Source: a virus. From it: DNA of 22,716 bases. The DNA lies in the IMG/VR virus record IMGVR_UViG_3300029989_000161, positions 1 to 22,716 of that record; one strand, given 5' to 3'. The stretch's first letter is position 1; each line of letters begins with the position of its first letter. A program made the translations under genes and the position numbers. The notes under the pieces were generated by a model. It was not told the origin of the DNA, searched no databases, and saw only the letters and a list, made by a program, of their open reading frames with translations. Shown piece after piece: positions 13,078-20,203 of the stretch.

Positions 13078-13571
13078 AAGTCAAGATAAACGAGTTTGGT
13101 ATTGTTGCTGGTGCATGTGTTGTAGGCATTTGTATAGGATCTTATATCCAGCAGAAAAGGGATATAAGAGTATTCAAAAAGGTCACTAAAGAGTTAAGTA
13201 AAGATGTAATAAATGAATTAGATAAAATTTTTAAAGATCCTATTGGAAAGCCAGCAAATGTTGATGATGCAGTATGCTGTGCAGTGGAAAGATTGAAAAA
13301 GGAAAAAAATCCAGCACCAACAGAAATAATATTTGATACCTTGGCCGATGCGGAGAAAGTACTAAATCAATTATTAAGTCTAATTGAAAATTATGGTCAT
13401 GCATCTTTGCTGGACCTTTATGATTTGATTGGTCATTATAATTGTTTTAATCCTTTTAACTTCAGAGACGATAAACGTGGTTGGAAAAGTTTATTTGGAG
13501 TAGAAATTAATAAAGTAAAAAAAGGTTATGCTATAGTATTTCCTAAGCTTGTGGAATTGAAAGGGGAATAA
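13074..13571 (+). CDS. Membrane-anchored protein with YG-ASLxDLYxLxG...GW domain
   Basis: 165 residues. An N-terminal membrane helix lies at about 8-26 (FGIVAGACVVGICIGSYIQ), followed by a charged linker and a C-terminal domain starting near residue 83: EIIFDTLADAEKVLNQLLSLI, YGHASLLDLYDLIGH, DDKRGWKSL, KKGYAIVFP. The same domain closes the gene at 14059 and resembles the C-termini of the DUF6353 proteins, so it is a recurring phage module. Start ATG 13074 overlaps the previous stop (ATGA), SD GAGGAGG. Function unknown; membrane location inferred. Confidence 0.72.
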   Translation: MKVKINEFGIVAGACVVGICIGSYIQQKRDIRVFKKVTKELSKDVINELDKIFKDPIGKPANVDDAVCCAVERLKKEKNPAPTEIIFDTLADAEKVLNQLLSLIENYGHASLLDLYDLIGHYNCFNPFNFRDDKRGWKSLFGVEINKVKKGYAIVFPKLVELKGE

Positions 13572-13573
13572 CT

Positions 13574-13951
13574 ATGAGCGCCTTTGATATTACGAAAATT
13601 AGCAAAGAAGATCTTTTTGATCTTATGACTGAATATGATAGTTACATTTATAATGATGGAGAACCTTGGAGTCCAGATCGTCAACCAGTTGGATTATTTG
13701 AATTCTATAATAATGAATATCAAGAGATAATAAAAACGACGTCAAAGAAAGTTGTTATTTGGTTAGAGGAAATAATTGCGGCTATGTCTGCTACTGCTCA
13801 AACCATCAGCTTTGAATCTCGGTTAAAACATGAGAGATTAGATTGTCCACAAGAAAAATATGGCTTCTACCTAAGAATGCCAGATGACACTGAATTTGCT
13901 GTTACTATTACTGCGAAAGGAGAATCACTATGCGAAAATACGGATTGCTAG
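13574..13951 (+). CDS. Phage protein of unknown function
   Basis: 125 residues, SD AAAGGGGA, starting three bases after the previous stop. Soluble, acidic, mixed helix and strand; residues such as SYIYNDGEPWSPDRQPVGLFEFYNNEY and YGFYLRMPDDTEFAVTI suggest a compact fold. I do not recognise the family. The last 22 bases overlap the start of the next small membrane gene, whose SD (AAAGGAG) is inside this gene, indicating coupled expression. Confidence 0.65.
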   Translation: MSAFDITKISKEDLFDLMTEYDSYIYNDGEPWSPDRQPVGLFEFYNNEYQEIIKTTSKKVVIWLEEIIAAMSATAQTISFESRLKHERLDCPQEKYGFYLRMPDDTEFAVTITAKGESLCENTDC

Positions 13952-14037
13952 CATTCTTGTTTGATGTATTTATGTTTGCTATAACAAGTGGGCTTTGGCT
14001 TATTTGGATATTCATAAGAGAAATGCGTAGGCGCTAA
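13930..14037 (+). CDS. Tiny 35-residue membrane protein
   Basis: A short gene with product MRKYGLLAFLFDVFMFAITS plus GLWLIWIFIREMRRR. It has SD AAAGGAG (13917-13923) and overlaps the previous gene by 22 bases in another frame. A hydrophobic helix (about 5-28) ends in the aromatic belt GLWLIWIFIRE and a basic tail MRRR, which orients the C-terminus into the cytoplasm. Proteins with this G-G/S-L-W-L-I-W-I-x-I-R pattern occur in many Gram-positive phages, without assigned role as far as I know. Confidence 0.7.
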   Translation: MRKYGLLAFLFDVFMFAITSGLWLIWIFIREMRRR

Positions 14038-14058
14038 AAATAGAGAGGAGGGCATACA

Positions 14059-14763
14059 ATGAGGAACGACGATCAAGAAAAGAAATTATTGAAGGACAAT
14101 TTCCCATCAAACTCAAAAATGACTCGTAATGAGCCAGAAAAAGAGAAATGCGAAGAACGAAAAGTTGAAAAAGTTGTAACTGGATTGGTTAAAAAACAAA
14201 AGAGATCTTTCTCTAAGAAACTTGCGGAGACCTTTCTCGAGGATAATACCACAAGTGTTGGTAATTATATATTCCATGATGTACTCATACCAGCTGCTAA
14301 GTCTATGATTTGCGATATGGTTGGTTGGGGTGGATTTGCTGAGATATTACTATTCGGCGAAAAACGTGGGCGCAATACCAGAAGAGATGGTAACAGATCG
14401 TTCACAAGTTATGGGTCATATTATGGTGGGCAATCAAATAGAGACTCTGGTAGGGATAGAGATACTAGAGACTCTGGTAGGGATAGAGGTTCAAGAGATA
14501 TATCTAAACAAGGACGCGCTAGGCATGATTTTGATGAGATTGTATTGGATAATCGTGGCGAAGCAGAGGAAGTATTATCTCAATTAGTTGATTTAACAAT
14601 TGATTATGGTATGGCTAGTGTGGCGGATCTATATAGTCTTGTTGGTATTACGGGCAACTTTGCAGATGATAAATATGGTTGGTACGAATTACGTACTGCT
14701 AATGTCAGTCGAGTACGTGGTGGATATCTGATTAACCTTCCACGAACGCAACCATTAGATTAA
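14059..14763 (+). CDS. Phage protein with RD-repeat linker and YG-ASVADLYxLVG C-terminal domain
   Basis: 234 residues in three parts. The N-terminal 1-60 is highly charged. Residues about 60-98 hold FLEDNTTSVGNYIFHDVLIP and a hydrophobic helix AAKSMICDMVGWGGFAEILLFGE. A low-complexity Arg/Asp/Ser/Gly linker follows (about 100-155), with a 27-bp DNA tandem repeat at 14440-14488. The C-terminal domain (about 155-234) reads FDEIVLDNRGEAEEVLSQLV, YGMASVADLYSLVGI, DDKYGWYEL, RVRGGYLINLPR. I recall this overall architecture as a common hypothetical protein of Gram-positive phages. The gene at 13074 carries the same C-terminal domain. Function not established. Confidence 0.75.
   Translation: MRNDDQEKKLLKDNFPSNSKMTRNEPEKEKCEERKVEKVVTGLVKKQKRSFSKKLAETFLEDNTTSVGNYIFHDVLIPAAKSMICDMVGWGGFAEILLFGEKRGRNTRRDGNRSFTSYGSYYGGQSNRDSGRDRDTRDSGRDRGSRDISKQGRARHDFDEIVLDNRGEAEEVLSQLVDLTIDYGMASVADLYSLVGITGNFADDKYGWYELRTANVSRVRGGYLINLPRTQPLD
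14440..14488 (+). repeat. 27-bp tandem repeat coding for the RD-rich linker
   Basis: The 22-base core starting AGAGACTCTGGTAGGGATAG occurs at 14440 and again at 14467 without mismatch, encoding RDSGRDR twice. The repeat is in frame, so copy number could vary without breaking the gene. Confidence 0.85.
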
Positions 14764-14775
14764 GGAGATGGTCTT

Positions 14776-15216
14776 ATGTTAAGAGGTATGTATGGTGGAT
14801 ATATGGAGCCCATATTTCCATTCCTGTTTAAAAAATATACATCAAAAGCAAAAAATGGTGTTATACACCAGGAAACTTGTCCTGAATGTGGAAAAACATT
14901 ATGTAACTTATATTATCGTAACGACACATGGAGATGTAAAAAGTGTTGCGATAAAGCTGTTCAATCTACACCGACCAAAAATGGTACAGTTACAAAATTG
15001 GAGACGAGGCAAGGAGACAATGGTCCTTATGGAAATTGTCCATATTGTGGTGAGCACAATTCGTCTTGTACTTCCATTGAAGATGAATTTGAAGTGACCT
15101 ATAATATACAGGATTACGAAATATTTAATAAAACTGAAAAATATTTAGGCACCAAATATCATTATCCTAATTGTGTTGCATGTGGGAGAGATTTAACTCC
15201 CATAGTGGAGGATTAG
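14776..15216 (+). CDS. Multi-Cys zinc-ribbon protein
   Basis: 146 residues with three Cys pairs or clusters: CPECGKTLC (about 35-43) with CKKCC (54-58); CPYCGEHNSSC (88-98); and CVACGRD near the C-terminus (133-139). This suggests two zinc ribbons. SD is TTAAGGAGATGG before ATG 14776. No other domain. It may bind nucleic acid or partner proteins, but this is inference from the zinc ribbons only. The next gene begins two bases after its stop. Confidence 0.7.
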   Translation: MLRGMYGGYMEPIFPFLFKKYTSKAKNGVIHQETCPECGKTLCNLYYRNDTWRCKKCCDKAVQSTPTKNGTVTKLETRQGDNGPYGNCPYCGEHNSSCTSIEDEFEVTYNIQDYEIFNKTEKYLGTKYHYPNCVACGRDLTPIVED

Positions 15217-15217
15217 T

Positions 15218-15568
15218 ATGGAACCTATTCAAAGATATCAACTTACAATTGGTGTGATTGGACGGTCGCCAAGGATTATAATGGAACAGGCATTCAAATT
15301 GATTAAAGAAATGGAGAATGAGGAGCTCGTAGTAAAGAGCTCTTTATACTCTGGCGAACTTTATTATAGTGATAGTTCTCGTTATAGAATGCTTCATGAC
15401 CAAAATAAATTTGCTGGGTCACGTCTAGATCAAATTATAATTTGCGACGACAAGCGTTGGAATGTTTATGACGAAAAACAGGAGCTTATAGAATGTGCTA
15501 AGTATATATTATCAAAATACTCTTGTGTTCCTGAAGAGTTTCAAATTATTAATTTAGAATTACCTTAA
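15218..15568 (+). CDS. Phage protein of unknown function
   Basis: 116 residues, SD GTGGAGG inside the end of the preceding gene. Starts MEPIQRYQLTIGVIGRSPRI; the core is mixed alpha/beta with a central FAGSRLDQIIICDDKRW segment resembling a buried strand with acidic end. No membrane helix, no Cys cluster, no family recognised. It lies in a run of tightly spaced small genes and is probably translated from the same message as its neighbours. Confidence 0.65.
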   Translation: MEPIQRYQLTIGVIGRSPRIIMEQAFKLIKEMENEELVVKSSLYSGELYYSDSSRYRMLHDQNKFAGSRLDQIIICDDKRWNVYDEKQELIECAKYILSKYSCVPEEFQIINLELP

Positions 15569-15581
15569 AGGAGGAAATATC

Positions 15582-16214
15582 ATGGAATCTTTTAACACGT
15601 TTAATCTTGGAGACGCAGTTATAAGCAAATTAGGTATAGCTGGCATAATTGATAGATTTATTGTTCCTGTAGGAGAAGACGAAGAGTATATTGTAGTCAA
15701 GAATCCTGAGACTGGGAACGAATATCAAGCACCAACAAGAAATTGGAGTTTATGCGTTGACGGCTTAAAAACAGACTTTACGGCTATAAACAATAAGATA
15801 TTTAGACCGGAGTTCATGAATCAATCGTTCAATACTCCATTATGTTCTATTTGTGGCGCTCGTGTAATATTAGGGCATAAACTTTGTGTTGATTGTGAGG
15901 ATGCCGACCGAATATATGCACAAAGTAAAACAATGAGTCCTTCCAATATGATGAGCAATGTCATGTCTGTATATGATACGAAAGGAGATATTAAAATGTG
16001 CACATTTAATTTATTGATAATGTTCAACAATCCGAATATGATTTTGAAAAATAAGATTATAGAAGGGGTCTCGAATTATGGTTTAGATGCTGATGGAAGA
16101 GTATTTTGGTATATTAAGAACGGACATAAAAGCTATGCAACTGTTGATTGCGTTAAATTCTTTGGTAGAGAATTTGATTTTTCTAATGCAAAGGAGATAA
16201 AAACTGATGATTAG
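15582..16214 (+). CDS. KOW-like domain plus zinc ribbon protein, possibly a fusion
   Basis: 210 residues, SD AAAGGAGG. Residues about 8-50 (LGDAVISKLGIAGIIDRFIV ... GNEYQAPTRNW) look like a small SH3/KOW-type barrel and match the starts of the genes at 19865 and 20700. A zinc ribbon follows (CSICGARVILGHKLCVDC, about 87-105). At residue 139 a new module begins with its own SD (AAAGGAGA, 15980-15987) and ATG 15996, giving a possible 72-residue product. The C-terminal overlap with the next start is 8 bases. Function unknown. Confidence 0.68.
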   Translation: MESFNTFNLGDAVISKLGIAGIIDRFIVPVGEDEEYIVVKNPETGNEYQAPTRNWSLCVDGLKTDFTAINNKIFRPEFMNQSFNTPLCSICGARVILGHKLCVDCEDADRIYAQSKTMSPSNMMSNVMSVYDTKGDIKMCTFNLLIMFNNPNMILKNKIIEGVSNYGLDADGRVFWYIKNGHKSYATVDCVKFFGREFDFSNAKEIKTDD

Positions 16215-16602
16215 TAGATTTCTTGAGACAATAGGTTTAAAAGAACAAAGAAAAGATGATTGGAAAAAGGCAAATCCTATCATGTTCGGAGACATAGGAA
16301 TGTTAGATTTAGGGTTAACATACGAAGGAAGAAGGGATAATCGAATGAACAACACATGTATTTGCTGTGGCGGGTTGGTGCCCGAGGGAAAACAAGTCTG
16401 CCCAAATTGTGAACAAGCTCCTAAGGTGAACGAACGTTTTATAATTGGCATAGATATAAATGGGCCAGAAGATGAGGCATGCATAGTAGTTTGTAAACGA
16501 TCAGGTCGTGGGACAGTGTTTGTCAACAAGATAACCGGAACTAAAGCAAGGGATCTTTATGAGATTCTAAAGGGTGATGAAAATGAAAAATCTTTTACTT
16601 AA
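16207..16602 (+). CDS. Zinc-ribbon protein with C-terminal module shared with the gene at 12649
   Basis: 131 residues from ATG 16207, supported by AAAGGAGA upstream. The first 46 residues are charged; at residue 47 a second in-frame ATG (16345) with an AAGGAAGAAGGG SD starts the recognisable part: CICCGGLVPEGKQVCPNCE (a zinc ribbon), then FIIGIDINGPEDEACIVV and VFVNKITGTKARDLYEIL, which parallel the end of the gene at 12649. The start is therefore ambiguous and two products are possible. Overlaps the next gene by about 20 bases. Function unknown. Confidence 0.65.
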   Translation: MISRFLETIGLKEQRKDDWKKANPIMFGDIGMLDLGLTYEGRRDNRMNNTCICCGGLVPEGKQVCPNCEQAPKVNERFIIGIDINGPEDEACIVVCKRSGRGTVFVNKITGTKARDLYEILKGDENEKSFT

Positions 16603-16906
16603 ATTTCTACGCTTCATATTTGGAGTTCGTAGCCCTAGCAAAGAGTGGTTAAAAGCGATGAAAGGTGATAAAAATAGCAAATTTATTACCTTTAAAGAAG
16701 CTTATGAAGAGGCGGTTGGAATGTCTATTGACCCTATCTTCTTTATCATTAAGAATATTGATCCATATGAGAAATTTGACCCCATGCATGATAAATTACG
16801 TTTAAAGCCAATTGTTAGTCATTATGGTGATTGGTTAGTGTATCATTCCTACGACTTCAAGTTTAAATGTTATGTGCTGAAAAGAGATACATATGGACTG
16901 GAATGA
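16583..16906 (+). CDS. Phage protein of unknown function
   Basis: 107 residues from ATG 16583 (SD AAGGGTGAT just upstream; ATG 16577 is the alternative). The N-terminus MKNLLLKFLRFIFGVRSP is basic and hydrophobic, perhaps an amphipathic membrane-surface helix. The rest is soluble with many Lys/Asp/Phe/Tyr. It overlaps both neighbours (upstream by 20 bases, downstream by 14). No family recognised. Confidence 0.6.
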   Translation: MKNLLLKFLRFIFGVRSPSKEWLKAMKGDKNSKFITFKEAYEEAVGMSIDPIFFIIKNIDPYEKFDPMHDKLRLKPIVSHYGDWLVYHSYDFKFKCYVLKRDTYGLE

Positions 16907-17057
16907 TATAGGCAAATGTATATACTGGCTTATAGTTGTCGCTATAGCCACCGATTCATTAATCACAAAAAAGAAAGAGCCTATGAGTGTAGTATTTCAA
17001 CTTTGGGCTTCGGTTCTATGTTTTATGCTTTTTACAATGGTCCAATCAATAAAATAA
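16893..17057 (+). CDS. Tiny two-helix membrane protein
   Basis: 54 residues starting MDWNDIGKCIYWLIVVAIAT. Two hydrophobic helices (about 8-24 and 31-50) are joined by the basic turn TKKKEP, so it is probably a helical hairpin. It overlaps the previous gene by 14 bases in another frame; the SD is weak (AAAGAGA). Function unknown; its design resembles small holins or other tiny phage membrane proteins, but nothing specific supports that. Confidence 0.55.
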   Translation: MDWNDIGKCIYWLIVVAIATDSLITKKKEPMSVVFQLWASVLCFMLFTMVQSIK

Positions 17058-17061
17058 ATTA

Positions 17062-17076
17062 TCTCTTGAAAGGAGA
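17062..17076 (+). promoter_or_regulatory. Repeated SD hairpin, copy 3
   Basis: TCTCT (17062-17066) pairs with GGAGA (17072-17076) around TGAAA. It carries the SD of the gene at 17082. Confidence 0.58.
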
Positions 17077-17081
17077 AACCG

Positions 17082-17458
17082 ATGTTTAAAAAGATTAAAA
17101 AAGCAATAAAGACTTTTATACTTCGAATAGGATATTCTAATTGCTACACCGAGCATGAATACACTGGATTTGCATCGATGGGTCTTTGTAGTGGTATATA
17201 CGATGAAAAAACTGGTTATAAATGGATAACCGCTAAATGTGCAGCATGCCCATATTTTGCAGATCCTACTGGCATTGTTGAATATACAAAAAAAGATGTA
17301 GAACTTACAACAAAGGCATGGAATGCTATAAACGAAAAAAAGATGTAGAACTTACAGCAAAGGAATGGAATGCTATAAACGAAAAACAAATCGAAGAAGC
17401 ACATATGTTCTTAAAAGAAGTTGATGCATCTCTTATTATACCAAAGGAGGAATTATAA
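17082..17458 (+). CDS. Cys-containing small protein, interrupted; possible -1 frameshift product
   Basis: In the zero frame the gene stops at TAG 17346-17348 (88 residues). A 47-bp tandem duplication (copies at 17288 and 17335) shifts the frame. At 17336-17342 the sequence is A AAA AAG in the correct phase for -1 slippage; after it the -1 frame runs to TAA 17456-17458, which overlaps the next start as TAATG and contains the next SD, as expected for the true 3' end. The full product would be 125 residues ending KEEL. Visible features: basic N-terminus MFKKIKKAIKTF, and Cys residues in CYTEH, GLCSG and KCAACPYF that may bind zinc. It could be a decayed gene or a functional frameshift. Confidence 0.6.
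17288..17381 (+). repeat. 47-bp direct tandem duplication
   Basis: Copy 1 at 17288-17334 and copy 2 at 17335-17381 differ at only two positions that I can see. Each begins with seven A and reads GATGTAGAACTTACA next. Because 47 is not a multiple of three, the second copy is out of frame. Confidence 0.85.
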
Positions 17459-17829
17459 TGTCACTAATTAAAATTGAACTTGTCGATGCACAAACAGGAA
17501 AAAGACCTAATGAATATAGACATGTTGTCTCGGACGTTGATTTAAAGTCCAAAGAAATTGTTCGAGCAGAATTGCTACAAGCCATAGATATATTTCTAGA
17601 TGGATGTCCAATTGAAAAGGTGCCTCAACGTTCTGGACAATATCCTTGGGGCGATGAAAGACAAGTGGCTATTAATTATGGTAAAACTGTTGAGCCTGAT
17701 GAGTATATCAACAATTACGGACGGTATGTGATTGACTTTGCAAGGAATAACGGCATATCTATAGAAGAGGCTTATGCTCACCCAACAGTTAAGGCACGTT
17801 TTGATGTCTTTAGCTCCACGGGTTATTAG
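17458..17829 (+). CDS. Phage protein with YG..V..FA..GIS.EEA..HP.VKAR C-terminal module
   Basis: 123 residues; ATG 17458 overlaps the -1 frame stop of the preceding gene (TAATG), SD AAAGGAGG. The N-terminal two thirds are soluble with a Pro/Arg/Gly-rich central segment. The C-terminal 40 residues (NNYGRYVIDFARNNGISIEE then AYAHPTVKARFDVFSSTGY) match the end of the gene at 19865 and a motif I recall in many small phage proteins. Function unknown. The next SD (AGGAGGTGA) starts in its stop codon. Confidence 0.68.
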   Translation: MSLIKIELVDAQTGKRPNEYRHVVSDVDLKSKEIVRAELLQAIDIFLDGCPIEKVPQRSGQYPWGDERQVAINYGKTVEPDEYINNYGRYVIDFARNNGISIEEAYAHPTVKARFDVFSSTGY

Positions 17830-17841
17830 GAGGTGATGTTA

Positions 17842-18012
17842 ATGTCTAGTTTAGCCGATCAATATTTGTCAGAGGTGTCTATTAGAAAAAGAAATTTAGA
17901 GACTAAACAACAAATACAAGCTGCCGAGAATAAAAAAGAGCATGAAATGTTAATGCTTTGGGAGAGCTCCTTGGAAAAGATAAAGGAGAAGAGCGATGAA
18001 AAAAAGGCATAG
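17842..18012 (+). CDS. Small helical (coiled-coil) protein
   Basis: 56 residues starting MSSLADQYLSEVSIRKRNLE, with a full consensus SD AGGAGGTGAT. The composition (Glu, Lys, Gln, Leu, few hydrophobic clusters) and heptad-like spacing predict one long helix or coiled coil. It overlaps the next gene by 17 bases. Function unknown. Confidence 0.65.
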   Translation: MSSLADQYLSEVSIRKRNLETKQQIQAAENKKEHEMLMLWESSLEKIKEKSDEKKA

Positions 18013-18283
18013 GCATCTTAGAGATATCAAAAAGCGCAAATATATTAGAAGTGGTGGATGGGAAGATCATATTGACAAGGAATGGATATCCTCAAAAATA
18101 GATGGGCATGGTGGTAGTTATGGATTTACGACTACTACCGGTCCTGTCCAGATTGATTATATAGGAAGTACCTCCAAATGGAAAGTGTTTGGATATAATA
18201 TTACTCTATATTTAAGGTGGATAAAAAGAAGTCTAAAAGCCAGATTCAAACGTAAGATAAAAAGCCCATATGAAAGGTGGTAA
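17996..18283 (+). CDS. Very basic small protein
   Basis: 95 residues, SD AAAGGAGA inside the preceding gene. The N-terminus MKKRHRHLRDIKKRKY and the C-terminus RWIKRSLKARFKRKIKS are very rich in Lys and Arg; the centre (GGSYGFTTTTGPVQIDYIG) is a likely beta hairpin. Such charge suggests nucleic-acid or ribosome binding, but no known fold is evident. In a tight operon with the genes on either side. Confidence 0.62.
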   Translation: MKKRHRHLRDIKKRKYIRSGGWEDHIDKEWISSKIDGHGGSYGFTTTTGPVQIDYIGSTSKWKVFGYNITLYLRWIKRSLKARFKRKIKSPYERW

Positions 18284-18289
18284 TTAAAA

Positions 18290-18784
18290 ATGGAAAGAGC
18301 ATGTAATAAATGTTTACACAGACATAATATAGATACTTGTCCTCCATCTAAATATTGTTATGACACGACGCGAAGAGCTTACTTTATACCAAAAAAGAAG
18401 CCTTTAAAGACACGGATGGCTAATATGCTAGAAGACCATATAACGATTGGTAAGCTAACCATATTTGGGGATAATGCGATGCACTTTGGTTGTCACTATT
18501 GGACAAAGAAGTTTGGTTATATTTGTTGGAGATTACCATTACCTTGTGGTATTGCTGATGTAATAAGATATGGTAAAAAACATCAAAAAATATATTGGAA
18601 ACCGTTATATTTCTGGATAAGTAGGAATGCTACTCCTTGGGCTTCCGTATTCTTTATCGGCAAAAAGGCAAATCCAAAAGAATGGGCACTATCAAGAGTT
18701 AGGAAAGTAGCCTTTGGCTGGAATTATGATTCGGATAACCCAGAACACTACGAACGACTGTTAAAGATACGTAATATACTATGA
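18290..18784 (+). CDS. Zinc-binding phage protein with C..C / CPPSKYC N-terminus
   Basis: 164 residues. The N-terminus has CNKCLHRHNIDTCPPSKYC (about 5-23) and then a YF motif, a pattern I recall in many short phage proteins and likely a zinc site. The remaining 130 residues are aromatic-rich (Trp, Tyr, Phe) with HFGCHYWTKKFGYICWRLPL and KPLYFWISRNATPWASVFF, possibly a beta-rich fold. The stop overlaps ATG 18781 (ATGA). Function unknown. Confidence 0.68.
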   Translation: MERACNKCLHRHNIDTCPPSKYCYDTTRRAYFIPKKKPLKTRMANMLEDHITIGKLTIFGDNAMHFGCHYWTKKFGYICWRLPLPCGIADVIRYGKKHQKIYWKPLYFWISRNATPWASVFFIGKKANPKEWALSRVRKVAFGWNYDSDNPEHYERLLKIRNIL

Positions 18785-18834
18785 GACATGTCGATAGTGT
18801 GGCAAGCATGTGTTATGGAATGATGATAAAAAAC

Positions 18835-18849
18835 TCTCTTGAAAGGAGA
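18835..18849 (+). promoter_or_regulatory. Repeated SD hairpin, copy 4
   Basis: TCTCT (18835-18839) pairs with GGAGA (18845-18849) around TGAAA. It provides the SD for ATG 18856 but lies within a longer in-frame ORF that starts at 18781. Confidence 0.58.
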
Positions 18850-18855
18850 AAAAAT

Positions 18856-19329
18856 ATGAAAGTAATAATTGTAAAGACAAAGACTATATTAAAACCAGAA
18901 GCAATAGCAAAACTTGAGGAACTTATGGCTATATCACTAGATAGAGGCCTAATCGTATTAGATGGCAACTACGAATATGAGGTTGTAGAATTGGATAAGA
19001 TGTATTATGATTCGAGTAAACTATTACGCTCACTTGAAATCTTCCCAGACAAAGGATTAGAATCAGTTGCGGGAAAGTGGATATGGAACTTTCCATCAGA
19101 TTTAAAGAGTGGAGACCCTTATTCATGTATACTGTATAAAGGACCTTCTGTAGTGGAAGCAAAAGCAACATATGATTTCCTTGACAAAAATAAGAAGAAT
19201 GAAACTCCAATTATGTTAGGAGATACTGAATTCGGCGTGTTAATAACCGATTTAAATATGCTTGAAAATTATCTAACAACATTTGACGGTCATGATTACT
19301 CCGTATCATTCTCAGGAGTGTTGGTATAA
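18856..19329 (+). CDS. Phage protein of unknown function (possible longer form from 18781)
   Basis: 157 residues from ATG 18856, which has the repeated SD hairpin. An in-frame ATG at 18781 overlaps the upstream stop as ATGA and would add 25 residues read straight through the hairpin (NSLERRKN), so a coupled longer form cannot be excluded. The protein is acidic and soluble, starting MKVIIVKTKTILKPEAIAKL, with a first alpha/beta part (about 1-50) and a second part around KGLESVAGKWIWNFPSDLKS. No motif recognised. The stop overlaps ATG 19329 (TAATG). Confidence 0.68.
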   Translation: MKVIIVKTKTILKPEAIAKLEELMAISLDRGLIVLDGNYEYEVVELDKMYYDSSKLLRSLEIFPDKGLESVAGKWIWNFPSDLKSGDPYSCILYKGPSVVEAKATYDFLDKNKKNETPIMLGDTEFGVLITDLNMLENYLTTFDGHDYSVSFSGVLV

Positions 19330-19580
19330 TGTGTGAAGGAAGGACTGGTCCTTTTGGAGAAAATCCTCATAATATGTGTATATATTATGAGCCTAGTATA
19401 AATAGGTTCGTTGGCGAGATGGGCGAAATAATTTATAATATTCATAAATATGTGACTCCGTCTCAAATAGCACTATTTACAAGTAAAAAAGAATGTATGG
19501 CATTTGTAGATGCTAGTACACATTCATATATTGTTGAGTTGATTTATCCTGATCCATACGAGAATAAAATAGACTCTTGA
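19329..19580 (+). CDS. Small protein, paralogue of the gene at 22250
   Basis: 83 residues starting MCEGRTGPFGENPHNMC; ATG overlaps the previous stop (TAATG) and no strong SD is visible, suggesting re-initiation. The core CIYYEPSINRFVGEMGEIIY then NIHKYVTPSQIALF resembles the gene at 22250 (WWDEENNMFYDECGQLVSNI then FEMVTPNDLFLF). In both genes the TGA stop lies in the TGAAA loop of a repeated SD hairpin for the next gene. Function unknown. Confidence 0.65.
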   Translation: MCEGRTGPFGENPHNMCIYYEPSINRFVGEMGEIIYNIHKYVTPSQIALFTSKKECMAFVDASTHSYIVELIYPDPYENKIDS

Positions 19581-19587
19581 AAGGAGT
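19573..19587 (+). promoter_or_regulatory. Repeated SD hairpin, copy 5 with a compensatory base pair
   Basis: ACTCT (19573-19577) pairs with GGAGT (19583-19587) around TGAAA. Compared with the other copies the outer T-A pair is A-T, changing both sides together. The upstream stop TGA (19578-19580) lies in the loop. Confidence 0.6.
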
Positions 19588-19593
19588 TTACTA

Positions 19594-19872
19594 ATGAAAA
19601 GAATTTATTGGACATGTCCTGTATGTAACGGTAATTTTGATTATGGTGAGAAATGTGATTGTGGTGAGACTATTCAGGAAACCCCTGGAGTAGCTGAGTG
19701 TTTAGATCCAGTCGAAGAAGTTAAAAATGAAAAAGAGAAATCTATTGAGTCCCTTATTACTGCCGTAGAAAATATGAGAATATCTTTTGATAATTACAGG
19801 AAAGCCATGAACGAAAGTATTACAGCTTTTAATAAGGCCATTAAAGAAGCTGGGGAGAATGCTGATGGCTAG
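19594..19872 (+). CDS. Zinc-ribbon protein with C-terminal coiled coil
   Basis: 92 residues. The N-terminus has CPVC (about 8-11), then CDCGE (about 22-26), likely one zinc site. Residues about 45-90 are a long helix with heptad spacing (SIESLITAVENMRISFDNYR), suggesting a coiled-coil dimer. SD from the repeated hairpin at 19573. It overlaps the next gene by 8 bases. Function unknown. Confidence 0.67.
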   Translation: MKRIYWTCPVCNGNFDYGEKCDCGETIQETPGVAECLDPVEEVKNEKEKSIESLITAVENMRISFDNYRKAMNESITAFNKAIKEAGENADG

Positions 19873-20194
19873 ACGGATCAACATTGGTGATAAGGTTGTA
19901 TGTTGTGTAAGCGGGGTAGTAGGTAAAATACTAAAGTTTTATACCCCAAATTCTTGCGAAGAACAAACCTTAATTGAGACCTTGGACGGGCGTAAATATC
20001 ATGCGCCCACAAGGCTTTTCAATAAGATGACAGTATTATCTACACCTGGATATACAGTGCCAAGTGAGATATTGACCCCATATGGTCAACTTGTAATACG
20101 GTTTTCTAAGAGTCATGGAGTTACATACGAGGAAGCACTTAGACATAATATATGTAAAGCTAGAATACAAATATTCAAAGAAATGGGCATATAG
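19865..20194 (+). CDS. KOW-like domain protein with GxxYEEAxxHxxxKAR C-terminal module
   Basis: 109 residues from ATG 19865 (SD GGGGAG at 19852-19857; ATG 19859 is too close to it). Residues 5-48 (NIGDKVVCCVSGVVGKILKF ... RKYHAPTRLF) form a KOW/SH3-like pattern also seen at 15582. The end (LTPYGQLVIRFSKSHGVTYE then EALRHNICKARIQIFKEMGI) matches the gene at 17458. The protein thus joins two modules found separately elsewhere in the window. Function unknown. Confidence 0.66.
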   Translation: MARRINIGDKVVCCVSGVVGKILKFYTPNSCEEQTLIETLDGRKYHAPTRLFNKMTVLSTPGYTVPSEILTPYGQLVIRFSKSHGVTYEEALRHNICKARIQIFKEMGI

Positions 20195-20203
20195 GAGGAA
20201 AAA

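Noticed and set aside
14440-14488. Mobile element or recombination site at the 27-bp repeat
   Set aside because: It is an in-frame low-complexity repeat encoding an RD-rich linker, with no inverted repeats or transposase nearby.
14321-14587. Overlapping + strand ORF in another frame inside the 14059 gene
   Set aside because: The 14059 frame shows a recognisable domain architecture; the overlapping frame has no SD and only exists because of the Gly/Arg-rich composition. The same holds for 14792-15097 and 20782-20976.
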